Source: Myxococcales bacterium
GTDB taxonomy: Bacteria; Myxococcota_A; Polyangia; Palsa-1104; SHYY01
NCBI GenBank assembly: GCA_009692555.1
Contig: SHYY01000036.1
Span: 1-38,659 of the forward strand
DNA: 38,659 nt
Direction of reading: 5' to 3'
Shown here: piece by piece, positions 1-9,810 of the stretch
Layout of the letters: every line of letters begins with the position of its first letter
Numbering within the stretch: the first letter of the stretch is position 1
Translations under genes and position numbers: made by a program
Notes under the pieces: generated by a model
The model's input: only the letters and a program-made list of their open reading frames with translations
Databases searched by the model: none
Told to the model about the DNA's origin: nothing

Positions 1-5
1 GGACA

Positions 6-1526
6 CTAGCGCAGGCGGTCGCGGATCAGCGCGCGCAGGCTCTTCATGTCGAAGGGCTTCTCGATCCGCTGGTTCGGCACCGCGTCGAGGAAGTCGCGGG
101 CCCGCGCGGTGAAGGCGCCGCCTGTGACGAAGATCAGCTGGTCGACCTGATCGGGCGCGATGCGGCTGAACTCGTCGTGGAGATCCATCCCGGTCATCTC
201 CGGCATCATCAGGTCACACAGGATGATGTCGTAGCGCTTGCCGCCGATCACCTCGTCGATCGCCTCGCGCGCGCTGGCCACCGCGGTCACCTCGTGCTCC
301 GACCCGAGCGCCCGCCGCACCGCGGTCCCGATCATCGGCTCGTCGTCGACCACCAGGATCGCCCCGCGCCGCCCGGTCGCCGGAGTCAGCGCCGGCTGCC
401 TCACGTCGCTGGTCTCGCTCTTCGCTGCCAGGAGCGTCACGCGGAAGACGCTCCCCTTGCCGAGCTCGCTCTCCACCCCGATCTCGCCGCCGAAGCCGGT
501 GACGATCCCGTGGCAGATCGACAGGCCGAGCCCGGTGCCGACGCCGAGCGGCTTGGTGGTGAAGAAGGGATCGAAGATCCGCGCCAGCACGTCGGGGGCG
601 ATCCCCACTCCGGTGTCGCGCACCTCGACCACCACGCGCCCGCTCGCGCCGTCGAGGCGAGTGGTGATCCGGATGGTGTTCTTGTCGGCCTTGCCCTCGG
701 GGATCGACTGCGCGGCGTTGATCAGCAGGTTGAGGAACGCCTGCCCGAGCCGCGACTCGTTGGCCTCGACCTGCGGGATCTCCCCGTAGTTCTTGATCAA
801 CCGCGCGCGGTGGCGGATCTCGTTCCAGGTCATGTTGATCGCCGACTCGAGCACCCGCCGCACGTCGACCGGACCGCGCCGGTCCTCGTCGGGGCGCGAG
901 AAGGCCTTCAGCTCGCGGACGATCTGCCGCACGCGCTCGGCGCCCTCGCGCGCGTCACGCAGCGTCGCCTCGAGCTCGGCCATGCGGTTCGCGAGCACCA
1001 ACTCGTTGCGCCACTCGTGGGCGATGGTCGCGACCTCCTCCGAGACGAAGCTCAGGTTGGCGATCACGTAGGCGAGCGGGTTGTTGATCTCGTGCGCGAC
1101 GCCGGCGGCGAGCGTGCCCACCGACGCCATCCGATCGGTCAGCATCAGCCGCGACTGCATCTGCTTGCGCTCGGTGATGTCGCGCGCCACGGCGAGCACT
1201 GCGGGCTCCCCACCGAACTCCACCATCCGCGAGATGAACTCGGCGGTGACGACGCTGCCGCTGCGGTGTATCAGCCGCTGTTCGCGCGGCGGCGTGGGAC
1301 GGGTGACATCGGTGATCGCCTGGAGCCGCGCCGTGACGCCCTCGCGATCCTCCGCGTGGATGATCTCGCGGACGGGGCGGCCGATCAGGTCCTCGGCGCT
1401 CTGGTAGCCAAGGTAATCGAGGGTGGCGGTGTTGACGTAGACGATTTTTCCGTGCCGGTGGACGATGATGTTGTCCGGCAGGTGCTCGATCAGTGCTCCG
1501 AAATCCGCGTCGGCCGCGTTGGACAC
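6..1526 (-). CDS. Hybrid sensor histidine kinase (PAS - HisKA - HATPase - receiver)
   Basis: Probable cytoplasmic two-component kinase that autophosphorylates on His and carries its own receiver domain. In order I see a PAS domain starting within the first 15 residues (FGALIEHLPDN) and ending in the PAC-like 'AVARDITERKQ', a dimerisation/phosphoacceptor helix with H in 'GVAHEINNPLAY', an ATPase domain with N-box 'NLLINAAQSI' and G-boxes 'DTGVGIAPD' and 'GTGLGLSI', then a C-terminal receiver with acidic 'VVDDEP', phosphoacceptor D in 'ILCDLMMPEM' and K in 'EKPFD'. No transmembrane segment or signal peptide is visible, so the signal is probably intracellular. I chose the GTG at 1526 (VSNAADADF). 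An upstream ATG at 1619 would add 31 residues with no domain and overlap the preceding gene by 38 bases. The function is secure from motifs; the signal and target are unknown. Confidence 0.9.
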   Translation of the reverse strand: MSNAADADFGALIEHLPDNIIVHRHGKIVYVNTATLDYLGYQSAEDLIGRPVREIIHAEDREGVTARLQAITDVTRPTPPREQRLIHRSGSVVTAEFISRMVEFGGEPAVLAVARDITERKQMQSRLMLTDRMASVGTLAAGVAHEINNPLAYVIANLSFVSEEVATIAHEWRNELVLANRMAELEATLRDAREGAERVRQIVRELKAFSRPDEDRRGPVDVRRVLESAINMTWNEIRHRARLIKNYGEIPQVEANESRLGQAFLNLLINAAQSIPEGKADKNTIRITTRLDGASGRVVVEVRDTGVGIAPDVLARIFDPFFTTKPLGVGTGLGLSICHGIVTGFGGEIGVESELGKGSVFRVTLLAAKSETSDVRQPALTPATGRRGAILVVDDEPMIGTAVRRALGSEHEVTAVASAREAIDEVIGGKRYDIILCDLMMPEMTGMDLHDEFSRIAPDQVDQLIFVTGGAFTARARDFLDAVPNQRIEKPFDMKSLRALIRDRLR

Positions 1527-1581
1527 GGGTGAAGAGTAGCATCGTCGGGGGATCGGCGTGGAAAAAGGTGTGTAATCCAAC

Positions 1582-2247
1582 TCACGGATCGCCCTCCCGG
1601 GTGGGGCGCGGCGACTCACGTCCGCAGTCCGGCGAGGGGACGAAGCGCACGTGGAAAGCGTGGGCCCAGTCGAGTTTTCCGACGGTGAAGCCGAGCTGGC
1701 GCCGGCAGCGCCAATGGAACGTGGAAAGACGGGGGTAACCGAGATAATACGCCTGTTCGATGAAGCGATGCGCTATCCAGTGATGGAGCGATTCGTAGGT
1801 TGCGTCGCTGGTCACGACCCAGGCGATCCGCAGGTCGTGGGCCAGCATGATCCGGCCCGCGTTGCGCAGGTTGGTGGTGGTGTGGCGAGCGCACGGCTCG
1901 ACGAGGATCCGCTCGCCGGGGACGCCGGCGGCGAGCAGCTCCTCGCGCATCAGCAGCGCCTCGTTGTCGGGGTTGTGGACCGCCCCCCCGGAGACGATCG
2001 CCAGCGGCGCGATCCCCGCGGCGAGGTCGGCGACCGCCGCCGCGCAGCGACGGGCGGCCTTGGGATGGAGGCGGCCCGCGGGCCAGCCGAAGCGGGGCGT
2101 GTAGCCGGGGACGATCAGGCAATCGACCTCGCGCGGCTCCTTCAGGTAGGAGGGGATCCGCGCCAGGGTGGCCCCGTTCAGCGCCGCCGCGTCGACGGCC
2201 TCGCCCCGGTGGACCGGGCGGCAGCGGCAGCCTGGCGAGATCGACAT
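1582..2247 (-). CDS. YdcF/SanA-like DUF218 family protein
   Basis: About 221 residues. The pattern fits DUF218 (YdcF/ElyC/SanA): a first strand with acidic/hydrophobic 'VDCLIVPGY', a helix-rich middle 'AARRCAAAVADL', then 'LAIVSGGAVHNP' and 'E..LMREELLAAGVP..RILVEPCARHTTTNLRNA', the usual 'E...TT.N' element, followed by 'IAWVVTSDATY'. Family members are poorly characterised and some act in envelope or peptidoglycan metabolism; the biochemical role here is unknown. The ATG at 2247 leaves a 40-base gap after glpX; a longer frame to 2340 would run into glpX and is less likely. It lies between glpX and the sensor kinase on the same strand and may be co-transcribed with them. A divergent relative lies at 37457-38410. 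Confidence 0.75.
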   Translation of the reverse strand: MSISPGCRCRPVHRGEAVDAAALNGATLARIPSYLKEPREVDCLIVPGYTPRFGWPAGRLHPKAARRCAAAVADLAAGIAPLAIVSGGAVHNPDNEALLMREELLAAGVPGERILVEPCARHTTTNLRNAGRIMLAHDLRIAWVVTSDATYESLHHWIAHRFIEQAYYLGYPRLSTFHWRCRRQLGFTVGKLDWAHAFHVRFVPSPDCGRESPRPTREGDP

Positions 2248-2287
2248 CCGGAAACCGTCGGCGGCAGGCGGTCGGCGGTCGGCTGCG

Positions 2288-3262
2288 CTAGGAATCGAGC
2301 CACGAGTAGTTCGGCTTGCGGTCGAAGTGATGGCGCGCATCGACGATCCGCGTGGTGCCCGACTTCGAGCGCATCACCACCGACTCGGTGGTCGCGCCGC
2401 CGCCGAAGAAGTGCACGCCGCGGAGGAACGCCCCGTCGGTGACGCCGGTGGCGGCGAACATCACGTCGCCCTCTGCGAGGTCGGTGAGCTGGTAGACGCG
2501 ATCGTGGTCCTTGATCCCCATCTTCTCGGCGCGCACCCGCTCTCCGTCGTTGCGGTACTTGAGCTTGCCCTGCATGTCGCCGCCGGTGCAGCGCAGCGCC
2601 GCCGCCGCCAGCACGCCCTCGGGGGCGCCGCCGATCCCGAAGAGGATATCGATCCCCGTCTCCTCCTTGCAGGTGGCGATCGCCGCCGAGACGTCGCCGT
2701 CGGTGATCAGGCGGATCCGGGCGCCGCTCTTGCGCAGCTCCTGGATCAGCTCCTGGTGGCGCGGGCGATCGAGGACGATCGCGGTGATCTCGTGGATCTT
2801 GGAGCGCTTGGCCTCGGCGAGGGCGGCGAGGTTCCAGGTCGGCGACTTGGTGATGTCGATCACCCCGCGCCCCGCCGGTCCGACCGCGATCTTGTCCATG
2901 TAGGTGTCGGGGGCGTTCAGGAACTTGCCGTCCTCGGCGATCGCGATGACCGCGATCGCATCGGGAGAGCCGGTGGCGCACAGGTTGGTGCCCTCGAGGG
3001 GATCGACCGCGATATCGACCTTCGGGCAGTCGCCGTCGCGCCGGCCCACCTTCTCGCCGATGAACAGCATCGGCGCCTCGTCGCGCTCGCCCTCGCCGAT
3101 CACCACCGTGCCGTCGATGTGGACGGTGTCGAACGCCTTGCGCATGGCATCGACCGCCGCCTGATCGGCCGACATGGCGTCGCCGCGCCCCATCCAGCGC
3201 GCGCAGGCGATCGCCGCCGCCTCGGTGACCCGCACGAACTCCAGCGCCAGATTGCGATCCAT
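2288..3262 (-). CDS. glpX: Class II fructose-1,6-bisphosphatase
   Basis: Hydrolyses fructose-1,6-bisphosphate to fructose-6-phosphate in gluconeogenesis; cytosolic, metal-dependent. At 324 residues it is normal for GlpX. Diagnostic stretches are 'DGTVVIGEGERDEAPML' (about residues 50-66), the metal-binding 'DIAVDPLEGTN' (about 84-94), and 'GIGGAPEGVLAAAALRC' followed by 'GGDMQGKL'. The start is clear: a textbook Shine-Dalgarno AAGGAGGAG lies at 3267-3275, four bases before the ATG. It is one of the intact housekeeping genes in the window. It is distinct from the unrelated class I enzyme Fbp; sedoheptulose-1,7-bisphosphatase activity is also known in some relatives and cannot be excluded. Confidence 0.96.
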   Translation of the reverse strand: MDRNLALEFVRVTEAAAIACARWMGRGDAMSADQAAVDAMRKAFDTVHIDGTVVIGEGERDEAPMLFIGEKVGRRDGDCPKVDIAVDPLEGTNLCATGSPDAIAVIAIAEDGKFLNAPDTYMDKIAVGPAGRGVIDITKSPTWNLAALAEAKRSKIHEITAIVLDRPRHQELIQELRKSGARIRLITDGDVSAAIATCKEETGIDILFGIGGAPEGVLAAAALRCTGGDMQGKLKYRNDGERVRAEKMGIKDHDRVYQLTDLAEGDVMFAATGVTDGAFLRGVHFFGGGATTESVVMRSKSGTTRIVDARHHFDRKPNYSWLDS

Positions 3263-3350
3263 TGGGCTCCTCCTTGGGTGGATGGGACTCGCAGATTAGT
3301 GGCAGGGGTCGGGGATGTAAAGCTCGCCTCAGCCTCGGAGAGCCTCGGGC

Positions 3351-4577
3351 TCAGCGGCGGAGAAGCTCGCCGAGGGCGGCGCCGAGGCGGCGGTATTGTT
3401 CGCTGCCGTTGTAGAGCTGCGCGGACACCCGGCAGAGGCGCCGGGGAGGCGTCGGCCAGGGCACGATCGGCACCTCGATCCCGAAGCGGTCGAGCAACGC
3501 GTCCTGCAGGGGATCGGTGGACAGCGGGCTACGAGGTGAATCCATGGAACCGGGGGATAACGGCACAGCCGCCAGGGCCCCGATCAGCTCGTCCGGGCAG
3601 GGAATCGGCACATCGAGAGCGGTGCAGAGGATCGAGCGCGCCTCCAGCGCCAGCGCACGGTTGGCGGCCATCAGCGCGGGCCAGCCGCCGTCCAGCAGCG
3701 AACCCATCGTGCGGATCGCCATGGGCACGGAGAGCCAGGCGGTGGGATCGCTGGTGCCGGTCCAGTCGAACTCCTCGCGGAAGCGGGAGCGGTCCTTGCG
3801 CGGCGAGTTGGCGCCGTGGCTGATCGTGGTCGGGCGGATCGCCTCCTGGCGGTCGCGCCGGACGTGCAGGAACGCGGCGCCCTTCGGAGCGCACATCCAC
3901 TTGTGGCAGTTGCCGGTGTAGTAGGCCGCGCCCAGGCTGCCGAGCGCCAGCGGCACCATCCCCGGGCCGTGCGCGCCGTCGACCAGGGCATCCACGTCGC
4001 GCGCCGCCAGCTCGCGCACCAGCCGCGCGATCGGGAGGACCATGCCGGTCGGGCTGGTGACGTGATCGAGCAGCGCGAGGCGACTCCGCGGGGTCACCAC
4101 CGCGAGGATCGCCTCCACCACCTCGTCGGCCGAGGTCAGCGGAAAGGGCACCCTGGCCACCACCACCCGGGCGCCGGTCCGGGCGGCCACGAAGTCGAGC
4201 GCGTTCTTGCAGGCGTTGTAGGCGTGATCGGTGGTGACCAGCTCATCGCCGGGAGCGAAGGGGAGCGAGCGCAGGACCGCGTTGACCCCGGTGGTGGCGT
4301 TCGGGACGAAGGCGAGATCGTCAGGATCGGCGCCGACAAAGGCGGCCAGATCGGCGCGCGCCGCGTCGAGCAGGGGCGGGAGCTCGCGGACCATGAAGCG
4401 GACCGGTTCGCGCTCCAGCCGCTCGCGCAGCCGCTGCTGCTCCGCCAGGACCGGCACCGGGCAGGCGCCGAAAGATCCGTGGTTCAGGAACGCTACGGAA
4501 GGATCGAGCAACCAAAGGTCACGATGGCGCGGAACGGTCTCTCTTCGAACCTCCTCGACGGCCTCTTTGCGGATCAT
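3351..4577 (-). CDS. Class V aminotransferase (isopenicillin N epimerase-like)
   Basis: PLP enzyme of the class V fold, 408 residues. It begins after a short tail with 'LDPSVAFLNHGSFGACP', typical of the isopenicillin N epimerase/cysteine desulfurase-like branch. It has 'VPNATTGVNAVLRSL' for phosphate binding, 'LLDHVTSPTGMV' and 'ALVDGAHGPG' (the Asp and His that contact PLP), and the Schiff-base lysine in 'GNCHKWMCAPKG' (about residue 226). Relatives include epimerases, selenocysteine lyases and the ergothioneine enzyme EgtE, so the substrate is not determined. It stands alone on the minus strand, separated by about 88 bases from glpX, and is divergent from the gene at 4605 with only 27 bases between the starts. 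Confidence 0.88.
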   Translation of the reverse strand: MIRKEAVEEVRRETVPRHRDLWLLDPSVAFLNHGSFGACPVPVLAEQQRLRERLEREPVRFMVRELPPLLDAARADLAAFVGADPDDLAFVPNATTGVNAVLRSLPFAPGDELVTTDHAYNACKNALDFVAARTGARVVVARVPFPLTSADEVVEAILAVVTPRSRLALLDHVTSPTGMVLPIARLVRELAARDVDALVDGAHGPGMVPLALGSLGAAYYTGNCHKWMCAPKGAAFLHVRRDRQEAIRPTTISHGANSPRKDRSRFREEFDWTGTSDPTAWLSVPMAIRTMGSLLDGGWPALMAANRALALEARSILCTALDVPIPCPDELIGALAAVPLSPGSMDSPRSPLSTDPLQDALLDRFGIEVPIVPWPTPPRRLCRVSAQLYNGSEQYRRLGAALGELLRR

Positions 4578-4604
4578 CGCCCGTCCGGTCTATCATCCCG
4601 CGCG

Positions 4605-6515
4605 ATGGGGGTCGAGCGTATAGGACTTCGTTTCTTCGCCGGCCTCCTGGCCTGCGCCGGGGCGACCGGCTGCGTGCAGGCGCGCACCGAGGTCGTGGTG
4701 GGCGTGCTGACCGATCTCCCGGCCGATCCGGCGCTCCCCGATCGCCTCGCCACGGTCGCGATGAGCGTCAAGCGCGACGAGAGGGAAGTTTCTCTGGTGG
4801 CGTGAACGATCTCCGGCCGGCCGGGAAAACCCGAGGAGCTGCCCGGCTCCTTCGGCATCTATTCCGACGACAGCAGCGGCCCGCGGGTGGAGGTCGATCT
4901 GGTCGGCACGCTCGGCAGCCAGGCGACGGTGAGCCGCAAGGCGATCTTCAGCCTGATCCCGCACCGCACGCTCTTCTTGCGCATGGCGCTGACCCGCGAC
5001 TGCATCAACATCAAGTGCCCGGGCGGGCAGACCTGCGTCGACGGTGAGTGCGTCGACCCGGTGGTCGATGGCCTGCCGGACTACGGCGACGGGGACGAAA
5101 AAAAGCCCGAGTGCGGGAACTTCATCGACACCAGCACCGGCACCCCGGTTCCGACCACGAAGACCTGCGGGCCCGAGCAGGAATGCATCAACGGAACCTG
5201 CAAGAAGAAGCGCCCGAAGCTGATTCTGAGCGCCGTCACTCCCTCCTCGGGCCCCTCCTCGGGCGGCATCCCCCTGGTCCTCACCGGCGAGGACTTCGCG
5301 CCCGGCGCCACCGTCACCATCGACGGCCGGCCCGCCACCGGGGTCAGCGTGATCTCAAGGACGCAGATCAACGCGATCCTCCCGGCCGCCCCAGGCGTGG
5401 CCGGACGAGTCGACGTGACCGTCCGCCTCCCCGACGGGCGGAGCGCGAGCGGCAAGCTGTTCTCCTACTTCTTCGCGAAGGTGCTGTTCGACGCGCGCCT
5501 CACCTTCCCGGTCGGGAACACGCCGCGCTGGGTGACCGCCGCCGACTGGACCGGCGACGGGAAGCCCGATCTCGCGGTCGCCAACCTCTACGGCAACGAG
5601 GTGGTGATGCTGGTCGGCAACGGAGGCGGGAGCTTCCATCCGGCGGAGGCGATCGCCAAGGGCAACCGGCCATTCGCCCTCGCGACCGGCGATCTCGACG
5701 GGGACGGCCGCCTCGACCTGGTGGTGGCGATGCAGGGCAGCGCCACGCTGGAGCCGCTCCTGTCGCGGGGCGCGGGGTGGAAGCCGATGGCGACCCTCCC
5801 CACCGGCATCCTCCCCTACGCGGTCGCGATCGCCGACCTCGATGGCGACGGCAAGCTCGACCTGGCCTCGCCGAACACCGACAGCCACAACATCACCGTC
5901 GCCCTCGGTCGCGGCGACGGCACCTTCAAGCCGCCCGCGCTCCTCCCGCTGGGCGGGATCAAGGCGCCGCGCGCGCTGCTGGTGGCCGACCTCGACGACG
6001 ATGGTCGCCTCGATCTCCTGACCTGCAACTACAAGGGAGGCGATCTCTCGCTGCTCCTCGGCAACGGCAACGGGACCTTCAAGGCTCCGACGGTGCTCGG
6101 CGCGCACACCGGGCCGCACTTCGCCGCGCTGACCGACCTCAACAGCGATGGACGCGCCGATCTGGCGATCGCCAACTTCGACTCCAGCGACGTCAGCGTG
6201 CTGCTCGCCAAGGGGCCGGGCGCGTTCCAGCCGGCGACGCAGCACCCGACGGGTTCGACCGCCTTCTCCGTCGCTGCCGCCGACTTCGATCGCGACGGCC
6301 ACGCCGACCTGGTGGTCACCAATCACATGACCGACGGGATCACGATCCTGTTCGGGCGCGGCGATGGCTCGTTCCGTCCCCCGGTCGTCTTGCCGGCGGG
6401 CAAGGGGCAGCGCTCGGTGGCGGTGGTCGACCTGAACGGTGACCAGCGCCCCGACCTGGTGGTGGCCAACGCCGTCGAGAACAATGTCGCCATCCTCCTC
6501 AATCGCTCGGAGTAG
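4605..6515 (+). pseudogene. FG-GAP/IPT surface lipoprotein interrupted by one in-frame TGA
   Basis: Read as one frame this would be about 636 residues: a lipoprotein signal (lipobox 'GATGC' near residue 23), a lineage-specific N-terminal domain starting 'ARTEVVVGVLTDLPADP', two Cys-rich knots (CINIKCPGGQTCVDGEC and CGPEQECINGTC), an IPT/TIG domain ('LSAVTPSSGPSSGG'), and seven FG-GAP/VCBS repeats with Ca-binding loops such as DLDGDGRLD, DLDGDGKLD and DLDDDGRLD, predicted to form a seven-bladed propeller. The frame is unbroken except for TGA at 4803-4805. The paralogue at 9106 has Trp (TGG) at the aligned place ('W-TISG'), so one G-to-A change explains the stop. A shorter product could start at GTG 4887 but would lack a signal peptide. 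Domain calls are firm. Whether the stop is real or a sequencing error is open. Confidence 0.8.
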
Positions 6516-6630
6516 CCCTCCCGACCGGCGGTTCCGGCGGCGCGTGCGCGTGCCCCCTCTGGGTGCGAATTTGCGCGCAGGGCGGTCGGTCTGCAACAAT
6601 CACCTGCGCCCGCCGGGCGGAGAGACATCG

Positions 6631-7533
<903 letters not shown>

Positions 7534-7556
7534 CGCCGTCGCCGAGCACCGATGCG

Positions 7557-8126
7557 ATGGAGGACATGGAGGCGCTCGGGATCGTGCTGCGCTCGCGCCG
7601 CCCGCTGCTCTATGCCGGGATCGCCCTCGCCGCGGGCGCGATCGGCGTGGCGGTGCTGGCGCTGCGTCCCCCCTCGCAGTCCCTGCTCCCGCCGACGGTG
7701 GTGGCGCCGGCACAGGCCCAGCAGGTGGAGGTGCGGATCCGCGTCACGCCGGCGGAGGCCGAGGTGCTGCTCGACGGTGCGCCGCTGACCCACCCGGTAC
7801 AGGATCGCTTTCCGCGCGGGGACCGGCCGCATCGGCTCTCGGTGCGCGCGCTCGGGCACCGCAGCGACGAGCGAGCGCTGCTCTTCGACCGCGATCTCGA
7901 TCTGGCGATCGCCCTGGTTCGCGATGCGGCGCTGCCGCAGAGGCCGGTCGCGCCGTCGGTGGTGCGCGCGCCGGTCACCTTCGTCAGCCCTCCGGTCGCA
8001 ACGCGCTCGCCCCCGGCGCCCGTGCCGCCGCCCGTGGTCGCGCCGCCGGCCGCGAAGACGCCAGCGACGGGCAAGGCGGTCTACAAGGGCACCAAGGCGC
8101 CGCTGATGACCGAGTTCCCCGAGTAG
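7557..8126 (+). pseudogene. Membrane helix plus PEGA-like domain, probable displaced C-terminus of the kinase
   Basis: This frame is open upstream into a Ser/Thr/Pro-rich linker ('STPSPSLTPSPSTDAMEDM'), then a membrane segment 'LLYAGIALAAGAIGVAVLAL', then a PEGA-like region: 'VEVRIRVTPAEAEVLLDG', then 'GDRPHRLSVRALGH', and a long Pro/Val-rich tail ending 'MTEFPE'. The order linker-helix-PEGA is what one expects after a myxobacterial kinase domain, and the kinase directly before it stops prematurely in a different frame (net -1). The first ATG in frame is 7557, but no ribosome site is evident, so independent translation is doubtful. It could be a genuine separate membrane protein, but I favour a frameshifted single receptor kinase spanning 6631-8126. 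Confidence 0.65.
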
Positions 8127-8149
8127 TGGCCGGAGAGGCGAGGAGGTCC

Positions 8150-9106
8150 ATGCGAAGGCCAGGCGCGGTTCTTGTGATCGGTCTTGGGCTGTGCGGAGGG
8201 GTGGCGCATGCCGACGACCAGGGGCCCGACGCGCCGCGCCCCACGCGCCCTGCCGGAGCGCCCAACATCGAGGAGGCGAAGCGCCACTTCACGCAGGGAG
8301 TGGCGCTCTACAACGACGCCAACTTCGGCGGCGCGCTGGTCGAGTTCCAGGCGGCCTACGAGGCCCATCGCAACCCCGCGCTGCTCTACAACATCGGGCT
8401 CGCCGAGAAGGCGCTGTTCCATTACGTGGAGGCGATCGACAGCCTCGCGAAGTGCATCGCCGAGGACCGGGCGATGGCGGCCGAACGGCGCGCCGAGCTG
8501 CAGCAGCTGATCGCCGAGATGCGGGCCCTGCTGGCCGAGGTCACGATCTCCGTCGCTCCCGAGGGTGCGGCGGTGGCGCTCGACGGACAGCCGCTGGGCG
8601 TGTCGCCGCTGGCCCCGCTGCGGATCGCCGCCGGCCACCACGTGATCGAGGTGGTCGCCGATGGACACCGGCCCCTGCGGCGCGAGGTCACGGTGGTCGC
8701 CGGGATGCCGCTGACGGTCGCGCTCAGCCTGGAGGCGCTGCCGAGCACCGGTCGGGTGCGGATCGAGTCGCGCACCGCCGGTGCCGAGGTGAAGATCGAC
8801 GGTCAGGCGCTCGGGGTCGCGCCCGTCGCGCTGGACCTCGCTCCCGGCGGGCACACCCTCGAGGTGAGCGCGCCCGGCCACGACACCCACCGCAGCGACG
8901 TCGCGGTCGCCGTCGGGCAGAGCCGATCGATCGAGATCTCCCTCGACCGCACCCGCGGCGGCGGCGTCTACCACACCTGGTGGTTCTGGACCGTGGCGGT
9001 GGGGGTGGTGGCCGGGATCGCCGCGGCGATCGCCATCCCGCTGTCGCTGCGCGTCGAGGACGAACTGCTCGGGACGCTGGCTCCGGGCGCCGCCAAGGTC
9101 AATTGA
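8150..9106 (+). CDS. Secreted TPR-like/PEGA domain protein with C-terminal membrane helix
   Basis: 318 residues. Signal peptide 'MRRPGAVLVIGLGLCGGVAHADD', then a helical tetratricopeptide-like part ('EEAKRHFTQGVALYNDANFGGALVEF', 'NPALLYNIGLAEKAL'), then two PEGA domains ('VTISVAPEGAAVALDGQPLG' and 'VRIESRTAGAEVKIDGQALG'), and a membrane helix near the C-terminus ('VYHTWWFWTVAVGVVAGIAAAIAI'). PEGA modules are surface beta-sandwiches found with kinases and S-layer-like proteins. The start at 8150 is set by AGGAGG at 8141-8146; a GTG at 8126 overlapping the previous stop would add eight residues ahead of the signal peptide. It overlaps the next gene by one base (TGATG), so the two are likely translationally coupled. 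Function inferred: envelope scaffold or sensor partner of the kinase. Confidence 0.85.
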   Translation: MRRPGAVLVIGLGLCGGVAHADDQGPDAPRPTRPAGAPNIEEAKRHFTQGVALYNDANFGGALVEFQAAYEAHRNPALLYNIGLAEKALFHYVEAIDSLAKCIAEDRAMAAERRAELQQLIAEMRALLAEVTISVAPEGAAVALDGQPLGVSPLAPLRIAAGHHVIEVVADGHRPLRREVTVVAGMPLTVALSLEALPSTGRVRIESRTAGAEVKIDGQALGVAPVALDLAPGGHTLEVSAPGHDTHRSDVAVAVGQSRSIEISLDRTRGGGVYHTWWFWTVAVGVVAGIAAAIAIPLSLRVEDELLGTLAPGAAKVN

Positions 9107-9741
9107 TGTTGGCCCGCTTCGGGCTCGCGCTGCTCCTCGCGACGGCGGGCTGCGGCCGGGCGCGCACCGAGATCCTCGTCGGTGTGTTGACCGATCTGCC
9201 GGCCACGCCCGGGATCGCTGATCGCCTGGACCGGGTCCGGTTGACAGTGAACCGCGGGGGATTTCCGCTGGTGATGACCGACTGGACGATCTCTGGCCTG
9301 CCCGGCCAGGACGACGAACTGCCGGGATCGTTCGGCATCTACACCGACGACGGCAGCGAGCCGGCGCTGTTCGTCCAGCTCACGGCGTTCTTCGCTGGTA
9401 CCGGAACGTCGCTCGCGCGCGACGCAACCCTCGCCCCGATCTCCGGGGAGACCCGCTTCCTCCGGCTCGCGCTGCTGAAGAAGTGCGTGAAGGTGGCCTG
9501 CGCGATCGGCACCACCTGCGTCGAGGGGTCCTGCCGGTCGCCGGTGATCGACCCGCACACGCTGCCGATCTACCAGACCGGGATGGAGCTCACCATCGCC
9601 TGCGACAGCACTGCGATCCACACCGGGACCGGAAAGCCGGTGGCGAAGAGCGGAGCCGGCCAGTGCACGGCCGACGAGGAGTGCATCGAGGGGACCTGCC
9701 GGAAGCGCCCCGCCAGCGACGGTGGCGCGCCGCGCGGCTAG
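9106..9741 (+). CDS. Cys-rich lipoprotein, paralogue of the N-terminus of the 4605-6515 gene
   Basis: 212-residue lipoprotein of no named family that I recognise. Lipobox 'ATAGC' at about residue 15, then 'ARTEILVGVLTDLPATPG', 'LTVNRGG', 'WTISGLPGQDDELPGSFGIYTDD', and two Cys pairs near the end (CVKVACAIGTTCVEGSC and CTADEECIEGTC). Each of these blocks has a counterpart in the disrupted gene at 4605, which then adds IPT and FG-GAP domains that this one lacks. It is coupled to the PEGA gene by a TGATG overlap. The N-terminal domain is probably an exported beta-rich domain; no activity can be assigned. Confidence 0.8.
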   Translation: MLARFGLALLLATAGCGRARTEILVGVLTDLPATPGIADRLDRVRLTVNRGGFPLVMTDWTISGLPGQDDELPGSFGIYTDDGSEPALFVQLTAFFAGTGTSLARDATLAPISGETRFLRLALLKKCVKVACAIGTTCVEGSCRSPVIDPHTLPIYQTGMELTIACDSTAIHTGTGKPVAKSGAGQCTADEECIEGTCRKRPASDGGAPRG

Positions 9742-9810
9742 ACGTCGGCTAGACCCTCCGTCCCGGTGACCGCACACCACTCTCTTCCGTCGACGTTGAA
9801 CGTAACATCG

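Noticed and set aside
3297-3350. Terminator between the aminotransferase gene and glpX
   Set aside because: A five-base stem (GAGCC-CGA-GGCTC) is present, but it is short and has no U-tract, so the support is too weak.
2168-3823. A long plus-strand frame opposite glpX and the aminotransferase gene
   Set aside because: It is a codon-bias shadow with Arg/His/Asp-rich low-information sequence and no domain.
4803-4805. Selenocysteine insertion at the internal TGA
   Set aside because: The paralogue has Trp, not Cys, at the aligned place, and I see no obvious SECIS-like hairpin right after the codon.
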